Shown here: positions 15,558 to 24,440 of the stretch, piece after piece | Layout of the letters: each line of letters starts with the position of its first letter | Position numbering within the stretch: position 1 is the stretch's first letter | Assembly (NCBI RefSeq): GCF_049240685.1 | Contig: NZ_JBMLSD010000147.1 | Location: forward strand, 1-33,192 | Direction: 5' to 3' | DNA from: Flectobacillus sp049240685 | GTDB lineage: Bacteria > Bacteroidota > Bacteroidia > Cytophagales > Spirosomataceae | Length of the DNA: 33,192 bases | Program-made: the position numbers and the translations under genes | The notes under the pieces: model-generated | What the model was told of the DNA's origin: nothing | Seen by the model: only the letters and a program-made list of their open reading frames with translations | Database searches by the model: none

Positions 15558-16985
15558 TTATAATTCACTCAAGCCTGAGTAGTAGGCCAAACTTGCTAGT
15601 GCTTTTTCGTATTTGCTTCGCAGCGATTCTACTTTCACTTTCATATCGATGAATTTGCTTTCGCGCGAGTTAATCAAAAACAGGGTACTTTCGCCTATCT
15701 CAAATTTACGTTGCTCTGCTTTCAACAAAAGCTCTTGATTGCCTGTAGCTTGTTGCTGAATAGATAACTGCTTTTCAAGATTTTTAACTTCGTTATAAGC
15801 TGCATATATATCATTGACAACCTCTCTTTTGGCTAGGTTATATTCAAAGCCGGTCGAAAGTTGCTTGATTCTTACTTGAGCTAGCTTACCTCTTTCTTTT
15901 CTTAGAAAAATCGGCATCACAAATTCAACGCCTAGTTTTTGATTATCGAAAGAAATCCCACCTTCTGGCCCATAGTTTCGATTAAGCGTTTTAGTAATCA
16001 AATTGAAATTAAAATTCAATTGAGGCTTTAGAAGTTCTTTTCTAAGTTTTTCTTCTAGGCTCAACTGTTTGATTTTTACATCCAACTTTACAATTTCGGG
16101 GTGTTGTGCCTTGGCCTGAGTCACTAAGTTTTGTAAAGTCACCTCATCCAACTTGCGGGTTGGGATTTTTGGTGGAATGGCTCCTTCTGGTAATTCTAGA
16201 GGGTTTTCGTTATTATCCCACAAGAAGTTAGAAAGTGCTAGTCGGGTATTTTGTAGTTCGACATAGGCTTGTTCCAAAGCTACCTGACGATCTTGTAGTG
16301 TAATTTTGGCCTCTACCGAATCTATAGCCGCTTGTTCGCCAATGGTGGCTCTTTCTTTGGTGGCTACGTATCTTGTATTAGCCAAGTTCAAACCTTCTTG
16401 AATAAACTGTAATTGCTGATAGCTAAACCACCATTCCCAATAGGCTTTTGAAGCTGATAAAACAGTTTTGTTAATCAATTTCAAACGTTCTGCCTCCGAG
16501 ATAGTTTTCGCTAACTGGGCTTGTTTTAAAGTAGTTCGGCGAGCATCGATAATCAATCCTTGACCAATTGGAACCGTAATTCCTGCTACTAAAAGTTCTG
16601 GAGATTCCTCTGGCAAAAGCTTTTTTCCTGTTCGGTTTTCATACCCTAACTTTAGGTCAGTGCCAGTCCATACAGGGATTTTTAAGGCATTTTCCCAACG
16701 ATTATAGTACTCGGTACCACCCAAGGCTTTACGATCTAGCGTTGAGCTTAACTTAGGGTCAAATTGCCCCTTTGCTTGCATAATTTCTGTTTCGGCATCA
16801 CGAGGATACAAATCCGCTTGCTTGACTGTTGGGTGATTTTTGAGCACCAAACTTTTAAAATCCTCAAAACTAAATTCTGTCTGAGCAGATACGCTGAAGC
16901 CTAGGAGGCTCCAGCATAAGAGAAATAAAAAGAAAGGTTTGACAAGAAAAGCACCCTGTTGTGAGTTATTCTGTTTCTTTATCAT
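15558..16985 (-). CDS. TolC-family outer-membrane efflux protein
   Basis: The 475-aa protein has a signal peptide (hydrophobic stretch FFLFLLCWSLLGFSVSAQ, cleavage near residue 35) and the TolC/OEP fold. Two repeats of long helices and short strands run from about residue 38 (FSFEDFKSLVLKNHPTVKQAD, a typical start) through KAYWEWWFSYQQLQFIQEGL to the final ATGNQELLLKAEQRKFEIGE and LINSRESKFIDMKVKVESL segments. TolC proteins form trimeric outer-membrane channels that dock onto periplasmic adaptors. Its start codon overlaps the end of the HlyD gene by four bases (ATGA), indicating translational coupling. It is the last gene of the exporter operon. I see no truncation. Confidence 0.92.
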   Translation of the reverse strand: MIKKQNNSQQGAFLVKPFFLFLLCWSLLGFSVSAQTEFSFEDFKSLVLKNHPTVKQADLYPRDAETEIMQAKGQFDPKLSSTLDRKALGGTEYYNRWENALKIPVWTGTDLKLGYENRTGKKLLPEESPELLVAGITVPIGQGLIIDARRTTLKQAQLAKTISEAERLKLINKTVLSASKAYWEWWFSYQQLQFIQEGLNLANTRYVATKERATIGEQAAIDSVEAKITLQDRQVALEQAYVELQNTRLALSNFLWDNNENPLELPEGAIPPKIPTRKLDEVTLQNLVTQAKAQHPEIVKLDVKIKQLSLEEKLRKELLKPQLNFNFNLITKTLNRNYGPEGGISFDNQKLGVEFVMPIFLRKERGKLAQVRIKQLSTGFEYNLAKREVVNDIYAAYNEVKNLEKQLSIQQQATGNQELLLKAEQRKFEIGESTLFLINSRESKFIDMKVKVESLRSKYEKALASLAYYSGLSEL

Positions 16986-18358
16986 TTTTTCTCTTCTTTT
17001 TTAGCTTGTTTATCAGCTTGTTTTTCTTCTGGTTCACTCTTCAAATTTGGTGGGAATGCATTGAGCTGACGCCAAATTTCATACCAAACTGGTACGTTGT
17101 CGAGCATAACCCAACCTACCACTCCTGAGCCCATACGCAATTGTTTTGGCCAAGGGTCATCTCCTTTTTTCGGAATTACCAACATACGGTATTCACCACC
17201 TTTACTGTCTACTCGGTCGATAACCTTTACGGTACCTCCAAAAGTACCCACAGAGGTAGAGGGCCATCCCGAAAATACCAATGCCGGCCATCCTTCAAAC
17301 TGAAGACGTACCTCGCGTCCTTCCTGAATAAGAGGTACATCCATAGCTTTTACATATAATTCTACGGCTGTATCAGGATTGGAAGGTTGTAGTGTACAAA
17401 TTGATTCTCCTTCCTTGATTGTTTCGCCAATACCTGCCTTTAATGCTTTTACAACAAAACCATCTTGCGGTGCTCTTACGACATATTGTCCCAATCGAAA
17501 GTCAACGTTGGAGATTTTGTTTTGTAGTTGCGATAATTCATATTCTCCAGTAGCAACCGATGACAAAGCTGAACTTTTGTCTGACTCTGCTTTTGAGATT
17601 TTTTCGGCATACTCGGCGTCGACAGAATTTAGTTCAATGCGTGCGTTGATGAGCTCCTGACGAGACACCAAGAGTTTGTTTTGTATCGATACAAATTTGG
17701 CTTTTGTTTCTTGTAATTTGAGTTTTCGGGATTCGAGCTCACTCAAAGACACAATACCTCCATTTTTGTATTGATCTTCACCACGATCATGACGAATTTG
17801 AGCAATATTGACTTGTACCTGTTCTGCCATCATATCGGTACTGTCCGACACTACTTTTGCTTGATTTTGTTTTACTTTGTTTCGAGCTTTTTGTAAGCTA
17901 AACTGTTGGTTTTGCTTTAATGCCTCAATTTGTGATTCGAGGGCTCTTACTTTTACGTGATAACTTTCGATAGCAGCTCTTTTGGCAGCAAGCTGCTCTT
18001 GTAGTCTTACCGAAAGATTTTTATCAAAGTAATCGTCCTTAATTTCGGATACAATGAGAAGGGTATCACCTGTTTCAACATAATCACCCTCTTTAACCAA
18101 CCATTTTTCTATCCTTCCCGCAATGATATTTTGCACATTTTGTGGTCTATCTTTTGGGGTAAGCGCACTGATGTCGCCTTTGCCATTAATATTTTGTTGC
18201 CATGGCAAAAATAAAATAAGCAACAAAACAACACCAATACTTATCAGCCATCTTTTCAAGACGACTGCCGACCGCGGTGTATGCAATGTATTGAGCGAGT
18301 AAAGGTCAAATTCCTCGTGAACACGGTCGTGGACTTTTTGTTTTGATATATTTAACAT
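16982..18358 (-). CDS. HlyD-family periplasmic adaptor of a type I secretion-like system
   Basis: The 458-aa protein has a short cytosolic N-terminus, one membrane anchor at about residues 34-51 (WLISIGVVLLLILFLPW), and the HlyD hairpin fold. A first biotinyl/lipoyl half lies around RIEKWLVKEGDYVETGDTLL, a long coiled-coil hairpin covers about residues 95-275, and the second half-lipoyl segment VVRAPQDGFVVKALKAGIGE is followed by beta-barrel strands (VELYVKAMDVPLIQEGREVRLQFEGWP). It ends in a Lys/Glu-rich tail (KQADKQAKKEEKK). It should link an inner-membrane exporter to the TolC channel encoded next; the genes overlap by four bases, and the ABC gene lies 54 bases upstream. Confidence 0.92.
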   Translation of the reverse strand: MLNISKQKVHDRVHEEFDLYSLNTLHTPRSAVVLKRWLISIGVVLLLILFLPWQQNINGKGDISALTPKDRPQNVQNIIAGRIEKWLVKEGDYVETGDTLLIVSEIKDDYFDKNLSVRLQEQLAAKRAAIESYHVKVRALESQIEALKQNQQFSLQKARNKVKQNQAKVVSDSTDMMAEQVQVNIAQIRHDRGEDQYKNGGIVSLSELESRKLKLQETKAKFVSIQNKLLVSRQELINARIELNSVDAEYAEKISKAESDKSSALSSVATGEYELSQLQNKISNVDFRLGQYVVRAPQDGFVVKALKAGIGETIKEGESICTLQPSNPDTAVELYVKAMDVPLIQEGREVRLQFEGWPALVFSGWPSTSVGTFGGTVKVIDRVDSKGGEYRMLVIPKKGDDPWPKQLRMGSGVVGWVMLDNVPVWYEIWRQLNAFPPNLKSEPEEKQADKQAKKEEKK

Positions 18359-18412
18359 GAGTAAATTCTTAAAATTATGTTTGAAATAATTGTGTTGGCT
18401 TAACGCAAATTA

Positions 18413-20596
18413 CTAATCCACTAGCGACATAAACTTATCGTTTTTCATAAGTTCATCAAATGGGCCATCCAATACAACTTCTCCTTCATTCATTACAATT
18501 ACTCTGTCGCAAGCCGCCATCACCATTGGATCATTCGAGATGGTAAGTAGTGTCCAAGGGTTTTGTTTATCGGTCAAGAATGCAATACATTTCATTCTTT
18601 CTGCTTTGTGAAGCTCACGATAAATGTCGGTAATCATCAACAATTTTGGTTTTTCGACTACACATCGTGCAACAGAAATTTTAGCAATAAAACTTTCTGA
18701 AAATCTCTTGCCACCTGCAATCATCTGGGTGTTTAGTCCTTCGGGAAGTTCGGCAATTACATCCTGCATATTCAGGTTTTGTAGAGACCACTGTAAATCT
18801 TCGAAAGTGATATTCTTTCTTCCCATGACTACATTATCGAGTAGTGAACCATCAAAGATTAAATCAATAGCCAAGTTGCGCTCGATGGCATCACGCACAG
18901 CGTTGAGATTCAAGTCACGGATAGAAATGCCATTGTATGATACAGATCCTTCGTACTCGGTAAAAATGGCCGAAAGAATTTTGAGTAAAGTTTCTTTTCC
19001 AGAGCCATTTGTGCCTGTGATACAAATGCTTTCGTTTGGAGCTATATCTAGATTGAGGTTTTTCAATACCTTTTTGTTCCCATCAGGATATTTATAGCTT
19101 AAGTTTTGCAACTTAATAGCCATACCTTCGGTGTGTTTGTTGAAATCGTAGTTTAACCCATTTTGGCGCTCTAATGGAAGATCAGTGACTGTTCCCATTT
19201 TTTCAACGGCCGTTAAAAGATCAAAAATGGTTTCGATACATCCGATGAGTTTTTCTACTGAGTTTACAACAAGCACAATAATGATTTCGGAGGCAACAAA
19301 TTGCCCTAGCGTAATTTGTCGGTCAATTACTAAGGCTGTTCCTAAAACCAATAACAAACCTGTAATAAAGGCCTTGAAAAATACGGCATTACCAAATAGA
19401 ATTAGTAATACACTAAAATGTTTTTTACGGTATTTGAGATAATTGTTTACCAAATGGTCCATGCGTTGCATAGGCAAGTTGGTAGAGCCTGCCGATTTGA
19501 AGGCATACAGTGTGCGAGCAATATCTTCGAGCCATTGAGCTACTTTATACTTGTATTTCGACTCGGTCAAGCTAGACTCAAGGCCTTTGGGTGCATTGTA
19601 GTATACTACCAAGGATACAATTATGACCGTGATAGCTCCAAATGCAATGAAGTAAGGGTGATACAGGGATAGCAAAATAATACCAAACATAATTTGTATT
19701 ACTGCTGCTGTCACATCGATAAGTACTTTGGGAAGGGCTTTTTGCACATTAAGAATGTCAAAAAAGCGATTCATGAGTTCGGGTGCATAAACCCCTAACA
19801 ACGATTCTGACTTTACTCTTGGAATACGATAAGTAAACTCAAAGGCTGCTTTGGCAAATACTCTTCTTTGAAGAATTTCGACGAGAGTTTGTTGGTAGAT
19901 TTGTAAAATACCCGAAAAAATAATTCCTAGTATTACCACTCCAACAAGAACATAGACTGAACTGAAGAATAAACCCCCAGAAATAAGTCCTATGATTGCT
20001 TGAATCCCTAGCGGCAAGGTCAAGCTTATAATTCCAACTACGATGGCATAGATATAGATGGTAGTGATATCTTTTTTCTCCTTACGAAGCATACTAAAAA
20101 GCCTCTGTACAGGAGTTAACTTCTCGAAGGCCGTATCCTCCGCAATACTTTCGAGGGGAAAGACCTTAAGAAATCTCACTTTCCCATTACTAGCTTTGTC
20201 GGGCGAGTTCGAAACAGTTGTGGGTTTGAAAGAATAATCCGAAGAAATAGATTCTACTGAATTATCTGTAATACGCCAAAAGAACGGCGTATCATTTTTG
20301 AGTGTGCGTCCTGCCAGTATGGGTCTAATCTCTCCTTGAGAATCATCAAAAAATATAATTGGATGAGAGCTTTGCTCGATTAGAACGTGGAACTCTTTGG
20401 CATTAGCGTAGTTTTCGACTACTAAAAACTGTTGTTTTCTGGCCTCTTGGATAAGGTCATTCACAAAGTCGTTGATACTATCCTTAGCGTAAGTTTTAGT
20501 CGGCGATAGTGGAGACTGATATGTGAAATTGTTAAATTCAGTGCCGTAAAACTCGGTCAGTTTCTTAACGATAAGGCTTAACTGAGTGCTTTGCAT
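18413..20596 (-). CDS. ABC exporter with degenerate nucleotide-binding domain
   Basis: The 727-aa protein has the type I secretion exporter layout. Residues 1 to about 150 form an N-terminal domain of unclear identity, where C39-like domains sit in related exporters. About 170-450 is a six-helix ABC membrane domain (IYIYAIVVGIISLTLPLGIQ, VLVGVVILGIIFSGIL), and 490-727 is an ATP-binding domain. The latter is badly eroded. Walker A reads GTNGSGKET, keeping Lys534 but with Glu535 for Ser/Thr; the ABC signature LSGGQ is FSESF (632-636); Walker B and the catalytic Glu are Thr656-Asp657; the H-switch His is Asn688; and the Q-loop Gln is gone. The frame is open throughout, so it is not a decaying pseudogene. 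It is the first gene of the operon with HlyD and TolC, and hydrolysis-competent function is doubtful. Confidence 0.88.
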   Translation of the reverse strand: MQSTQLSLIVKKLTEFYGTEFNNFTYQSPLSPTKTYAKDSINDFVNDLIQEARKQQFLVVENYANAKEFHVLIEQSSHPIIFFDDSQGEIRPILAGRTLKNDTPFFWRITDNSVESISSDYSFKPTTVSNSPDKASNGKVRFLKVFPLESIAEDTAFEKLTPVQRLFSMLRKEKKDITTIYIYAIVVGIISLTLPLGIQAIIGLISGGLFFSSVYVLVGVVILGIIFSGILQIYQQTLVEILQRRVFAKAAFEFTYRIPRVKSESLLGVYAPELMNRFFDILNVQKALPKVLIDVTAAVIQIMFGIILLSLYHPYFIAFGAITVIIVSLVVYYNAPKGLESSLTESKYKYKVAQWLEDIARTLYAFKSAGSTNLPMQRMDHLVNNYLKYRKKHFSVLLILFGNAVFFKAFITGLLLVLGTALVIDRQITLGQFVASEIIIVLVVNSVEKLIGCIETIFDLLTAVEKMGTVTDLPLERQNGLNYDFNKHTEGMAIKLQNLSYKYPDGNKKVLKNLNLDIAPNESICITGTNGSGKETLLKILSAIFTEYEGSVSYNGISIRDLNLNAVRDAIERNLAIDLIFDGSLLDNVVMGRKNITFEDLQWSLQNLNMQDVIAELPEGLNTQMIAGGKRFSESFIAKISVARCVVEKPKLLMITDIYRELHKAERMKCIAFLTDKQNPWTLLTISNDPMVMAACDRVIVMNEGEVVLDGPFDELMKNDKFMSLVD

Positions 20597-20695
20597 TTGG
20601 TTGTTGGTTTTTTTAAAGGTTAATAACTAACTAACAACATACGTATTAGTTTGTTCAATTTGTTTGGAAAGAATCTAAATAATAAACTGAACGGA

Positions 20696-20703
20696 CAAAA
20701 TTA
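20696..20703 (-). promoter_or_regulatory. Candidate -7 box (TAATTTTG) of the ABC-hlyD-tolC operon
   Basis: Matches TAnnTTTG on the minus strand, 100 bases upstream of the ABC gene. A TTG lies 16 bases further upstream (complement of CAA at 20720-20722), slightly short of the usual -33 spacing. Confidence 0.45.
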
Positions 20704-20960
20704 CTTATTATTTTAGTCGCAATCGGGAGAGTGACATTAATCTTAGATTAGAATTTTTGGGGTATTCGTTTGCTCGTTGATGTACACGGAAGCATAGCAG
20801 AAATTTGCTTTGCCCTTTTTTATTTAGTAATTTAGCTTTAGGTAAAAAGTAATGGTATTATTTGTTGAAAAAATTGCCTTTTGCAATGTTTTCATCATTA
20901 ATAAATATCACTATTTTTTTTAGATAAACAAAACTATTAGAGGGCAATTTTCCGTTTATT

Positions 20961-20968
20961 TAATTTTG
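20961..20968 (+). promoter_or_regulatory. Candidate -7 box (TAATTTTG) of the DUF5686 gene
   Basis: Matches TAnnTTTG, 52 bases upstream of ATG 21021. A proper -33 TTG is not visible. Confidence 0.4.
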
Positions 20969-21020
20969 GAGATATTCCTTACATCAACCATTGAGCCAAA
21001 GCCTTGCTTTGCGAGTTCTT

Positions 21021-23429
21021 ATGTTAAAAGATTTCATTCGGCCACTGATATTAATTTTATCACATTGCTGTTACTATTATACCGCTAATGCCTTTCATTC
21101 AAATACTTCTGATTCTTCTTTTTATGCCATCCAAGCTGTTGAAAAAGCAATTCTGAATGCTCCAAAGCACGATGTGCAACAGGCTAATTTTTCGGCTGAA
21201 ACTTATATCCAAAACACTGGAAAGTGGAATCGCATTCCACCCATTTGGAAGAATATTCTGAAAAAGGAGGGTTTGGAAAGTCAGCTAGCCTATCAATCCG
21301 AGTCGTATGCTAAGTTTAGAGTGGATTCGTTGAATAACTATGTGTTTGATTATCAGGCTGCCCGCAATAATTATCATGCCGAGCCTCATGCAGACAAATT
21401 TGTAAACCCAAATTTTTATAAAGCGGAGGTAGGGCCTAGTGCAATATCGCCTATATCGCCGAAGGCCTTACGTTTTTATGATTTTAAATGGCTTGGCTCA
21501 GAGGTTTTGGCAGGAAAAGAAGCCGATTGGTTCTTGATTACCCCGAAGCGTAATAATGACGAAAAAGTATTTGCTGGAAAAATCGCCTTTTCTAAAGATG
21601 AAGGTTGGATTGTTGGATTAGATGTTTTTGTAAAACATTATGCTATCAAATATCACTTTGTAATATCGTATGAAACCGTTCAAAATGTGGTTTTACCTTC
21701 AAAATATCAGATTACTGCTTCTGGTAAGTTGATGGGGTTTTCGGGTGAATATCAATATATTTCTCATGTTTGGAATTATAAAATTGGTCAGGTCAAGCCT
21801 ATTGTAAGACCTCAAGAGCATCAATTTCGCGAAATTTATAATATTCAAGAACGCAACTTTGAGGTACAGCAGTTTAAGCAAGTAATGGGCACGCTAGGCT
21901 CTAATCTCGAAAATATTTGGAGCGATGCCAATATTCGCTCTGGTTTGAAAAGATATGATAAGATAAATGTTGATATCCTTCCCGAATCCCAATCCTTGGA
22001 ATGGTGGAACAACCTCAAACAATCGTACCAAGCCCAAGCATATTTACCGACTTTGTCGATTTCGGCTGTGTCCAAATCTACATTACCACCACAACCCGAC
22101 GAATATTCGACCTATCGACAAGCCAACCTCAAATTTGGCGTTGGGAGTATCTTGTTTAGTCGCTCTTATTTTTGGGGTGACAATGCAAGAGGATTTTATC
22201 CGCACGAAATTTACTACAAATCGCCAGTACTGGATTTCAACTTTAATACCGTGGAGGGCTTTGTTCAAAACACAGGCGCCCTGTATCGTTTTAGAAAAGC
22301 CCGTTACGATTGGTTCGAAATAGACCCGACTTGGCGTTATTCTTACAACCTTCAAAAATCATCTGGAACACTCAAACTTCGTTGGAAAACACAACAAGAT
22401 GACATTAGTGTTACGGGAGGGAAGTTTGTATCTCAATATAATGTAGATACGCCTATTGCATTTGATTTGAACTCACTTTCTACGTTGTTGTTGAAGAAAA
22501 ATTATGTAAAAATTTATGAAAAGGAGTTTATTAATTTCAATTTAGTCGAGCGTATTTCCAATACCTTTGCGGTTCGTGGTTCGGCAGAATGGGCAAGAAG
22601 ATTTCCTTTAGAAAACACAACGAATTATTATTGGATTAACTTTCAGAATAATCCCTATTTGCCAAACAATCCCGAAAATAAAGAGATAGGCAATACCGAG
22701 TTTAAAACGAATACGGCTTTTTCGGTGAGTTTTCAGGTAAATTATCGCCCGACGCTCAAAAAACAATATCGCAACAATATTCGGATGGTAGATTTGTCTT
22801 CGTCGCCACTAATTATATTTAAGTACAGAGGTGCATTCAGTGAAGTCCTCAATACCGATATCGATTTTCATACAGTGGAGCTTGGGATTACGCACAATTT
22901 CCCCATTTCTCTCAATACCAATTTCAATTATATTGCTCAAGCAGGGACATTTTTTGATGTCAAAAATATGACTTTTGCCGATTACAAGCATTTTAATGGT
23001 AACAACAACATGATTTCGATTGGGGATATGCTAACAACCCATCGATTAGTGGGTTTTTATGACAACTATGTATGGGGAGCCAGTAAGAAATTTATCGATC
23101 CCTATTTGTATTCGACCAATGGCACTTATATCGATATTATGACTATGGTTGGGATGAGAAAATTTCTGGTTTCCAGATTAAATATTGCCAGAAAATTGGC
23201 GCTGAGAGAGGAGTTTTTTGCTAACTACATGTACACTGCCAACACGAATTTTCATTATGCCGAATTTGGTTATGGTATCGATGGCATTGCGCGTATTTTT
23301 CGATTAGAATTTGGATACCGACTCGAAAATGGCACTTTTACCAAAGATACGCCAACATCAAGGGTTACTCCCATCATTCGTATCTCGCTCAACTCAAGGG
23401 TACGTGGTGGTGTGACTCCCGACTGGTAG
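21021..23429 (+). CDS. DUF5686-family outer-membrane beta-barrel protein
   Basis: The protein is 802 aa from ATG 21021. The frame is open to a TTG at 20991, but ATG 21021 gives a signal peptide directly (MLKDFIRPLILILSHCCYYY). The first third is a periplasmic globular region with DUF5686 features: NPNFYKAEVGPSAISPISPKA, FYDFKWLGSEVLAGKEADWF, ITPKRNNDEKVFAGKIAFSK and EGWIVGLDVFV. The rest is rich in alternating aromatic strands typical of an outer-membrane barrel and ends in an amphipathic strand (VTPIIRISLNSRVRGGVTPDW). Most DUF5686 proteins carry an N-terminal carboxypeptidase-regulatory-like domain; this one appears to lack it. The function of the family is unknown. It is transcribed away from the secretion operon, so a link to it is possible but unproven. 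Confidence 0.82.
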   Translation: MLKDFIRPLILILSHCCYYYTANAFHSNTSDSSFYAIQAVEKAILNAPKHDVQQANFSAETYIQNTGKWNRIPPIWKNILKKEGLESQLAYQSESYAKFRVDSLNNYVFDYQAARNNYHAEPHADKFVNPNFYKAEVGPSAISPISPKALRFYDFKWLGSEVLAGKEADWFLITPKRNNDEKVFAGKIAFSKDEGWIVGLDVFVKHYAIKYHFVISYETVQNVVLPSKYQITASGKLMGFSGEYQYISHVWNYKIGQVKPIVRPQEHQFREIYNIQERNFEVQQFKQVMGTLGSNLENIWSDANIRSGLKRYDKINVDILPESQSLEWWNNLKQSYQAQAYLPTLSISAVSKSTLPPQPDEYSTYRQANLKFGVGSILFSRSYFWGDNARGFYPHEIYYKSPVLDFNFNTVEGFVQNTGALYRFRKARYDWFEIDPTWRYSYNLQKSSGTLKLRWKTQQDDISVTGGKFVSQYNVDTPIAFDLNSLSTLLLKKNYVKIYEKEFINFNLVERISNTFAVRGSAEWARRFPLENTTNYYWINFQNNPYLPNNPENKEIGNTEFKTNTAFSVSFQVNYRPTLKKQYRNNIRMVDLSSSPLIIFKYRGAFSEVLNTDIDFHTVELGITHNFPISLNTNFNYIAQAGTFFDVKNMTFADYKHFNGNNNMISIGDMLTTHRLVGFYDNYVWGASKKFIDPYLYSTNGTYIDIMTMVGMRKFLVSRLNIARKLALREEFFANYMYTANTNFHYAEFGYGIDGIARIFRLEFGYRLENGTFTKDTPTSRVTPIIRISLNSRVRGGVTPDW

Positions 23430-23846
23430 TAGGGATTATTATTTTATTTAGCTAAAAACATGAGTTATCACTAATTTAGGGAGAATTAGTACAGACCAAA
23501 TGCTTGCCTCTCAACGCTCGCGTCTCAAGCTAAGTAAGATCTAGGATAGTAGCATCAAAAAAGCGGTCGGAAAATATTTTCCGACCGCTTTTTTGATAAA
23601 AACTTGGAGAACAATCCCAATCCCAAAAAATTAGAGATGACTCATGTTTTGTGTTTAGGTTGCAACAAATCCTCAATCAAACATCCGCAAGCTGTAATCC
23701 TTTGTCTTTTAGCTAAAAAATTTGAACAAAATAAGGACAAATTGTATTTTTATAAATATTGGTTTAAAGCTCAGAGGCAATTTTCTTGATGCTTTTACAA
23801 ACACTATCCTTCTAGATTCTAATCAACTCCTAAACTTTCGCACATC
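23430..23846. other. Intergenic region between DUF5686 and iorA-like genes
   Basis: 417 bases holding the palindromic terminator at 23554-23597. A 61-codon open frame at 23604-23789 has no recognisable features and lacks family support. The sequence TAAACTTTCG shortly before the iorA-like ATG resembles a variant -7 element. Confidence 0.5.
23554..23597. terminator. 44-base perfect palindrome, terminator of the DUF5686 gene
   Basis: The 22-base halves are perfectly complementary; the core is AAAAAAGCGGTCGGAAAA with its mirror TTTTCCGACCGCTTTTTT. It lies about 125 bases after the DUF5686 stop and would terminate in either direction. The GACCGC-T-run end resembles that of the metK terminator. 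Confidence 0.85.
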
Positions 23847-24335
23847 ATGGCAAAGTACAATCTCTCTGTAAATGGCAAAAAATATACTGTAGACGCAGAC
23901 CCAGACACTCCGCTATTGTGGGTAATTCGTGACTACGTGGGTTTGAAGGGAACCAAATTTGGCTGTGGAATGGCACTTTGTGGTGCTTGTACTGTTCATT
24001 TGGATGGCGAACCTATCCGTTCTTGCTCAACGCCAGTTTCAACAGTAAAGTCAACCAATAAAATTACTACGATTGAAGGTATTTCTAACAATACCGATCA
24101 TGCGGTACAAAAAGCTTGGATAGAGGCTCAAGTGCCTCAGTGTGGGTATTGCCAATCGGGACAAATTATGTCTGCGGTAGCACTTCTGAAAACTAACCCG
24201 AATCCTAGTGATTCGGATATCGATGAGGCTATGTCGGGTAATATTTGTCGCTGCGGAACTTACCCTCGTATTCGCAAAGCAATTCACCGTGCAGCAGAAT
24301 TAATGAAAGATTCAGGTAATACAACTGGTAGATAA
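23847..24335 (+). CDS. 2Fe-2S subunit of an IorA-like molybdenum hydroxylase
   Basis: The 162-aa protein is the small electron-transfer subunit of the xanthine oxidase family. An N-terminal plant-type ferredoxin domain holds Cys40, Cys45, Cys48 and Cys60 (GCGMALCGACTVHLDG), and the C-terminal helical domain binds the second cluster through Cys99, Cys102, Cys134 and Cys136 (QCGYCQSG and NICRCGTYPRIRKAI). All eight ligands are present. The short length without an FAD domain matches the IorA type, where a cytochrome or other carrier, not FAD, takes the electrons. The molybdopterin subunit gene follows on the same strand after an unusually long 169-base gap. The substrate cannot be read from the sequence. 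Confidence 0.94.
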   Translation: MAKYNLSVNGKKYTVDADPDTPLLWVIRDYVGLKGTKFGCGMALCGACTVHLDGEPIRSCSTPVSTVKSTNKITTIEGISNNTDHAVQKAWIEAQVPQCGYCQSGQIMSAVALLKTNPNPSDSDIDEAMSGNICRCGTYPRIRKAIHRAAELMKDSGNTTGR

Positions 24336-24359
24336 GAACAAAGTACTTAGGCAAAATTT

Positions 24360-24440
24360 GCTTTAGGCTCTAAGCATTGGGCATTTTGAAAAAACACAGA
24401 AATATTTTACCGACTGCCCATAGCTGAATAGTGAAAGCCT
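24360..24440 (-). repeat. Decayed third copy of the structured repeat (tentative)
   Basis: GCTTTAGGCTCTAAGCATTGGGCA at 24360-24383, split here as two halves, agrees with the repeat edge at about 20 of 24 positions, and CATAGCTGAATAGTGAAAGCC at 24418-24438 roughly matches the other edge. The spacing (81 bases) is close to that in the intact copy at 30629-30780 (about 89). By-eye alignment only. Confidence 0.35.

Larger units (their letters stand above)
20597..21020. promoter_or_regulatory. Divergent promoter region between exporter operon and DUF5686 gene
   Basis: 424 bases without a supported gene. Two identical TAATTTTG boxes point outward, one for each flanking gene, at 20696-20703 (minus) and 20961-20968 (plus). 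Nothing else is recognisable. Confidence 0.5.

Noticed and set aside
18624..19097. 157-codon frame antisense to the ABC exporter ATPase domain
   Set aside because: It is a shadow frame; the opposite strand encodes a recognisable ABC domain across the same bases.
18413..20596. ABC exporter as a pseudogene
   Set aside because: There is no stop codon or frameshift, the membrane domain is intact and the operon is preserved, so specialised loss of catalysis is more likely than decay.
20991..21020. TTG start for the DUF5686 gene
   Set aside because: ATG 21021 gives a direct signal peptide and needs no rare start codon; the ten extra residues add nothing recognisable.
23604..23789. 61-codon open frame after the palindromic terminator
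   Set aside because: It starts within bases of the terminator, has no recognisable domain, signal or conserved composition, and probably arises by chance.
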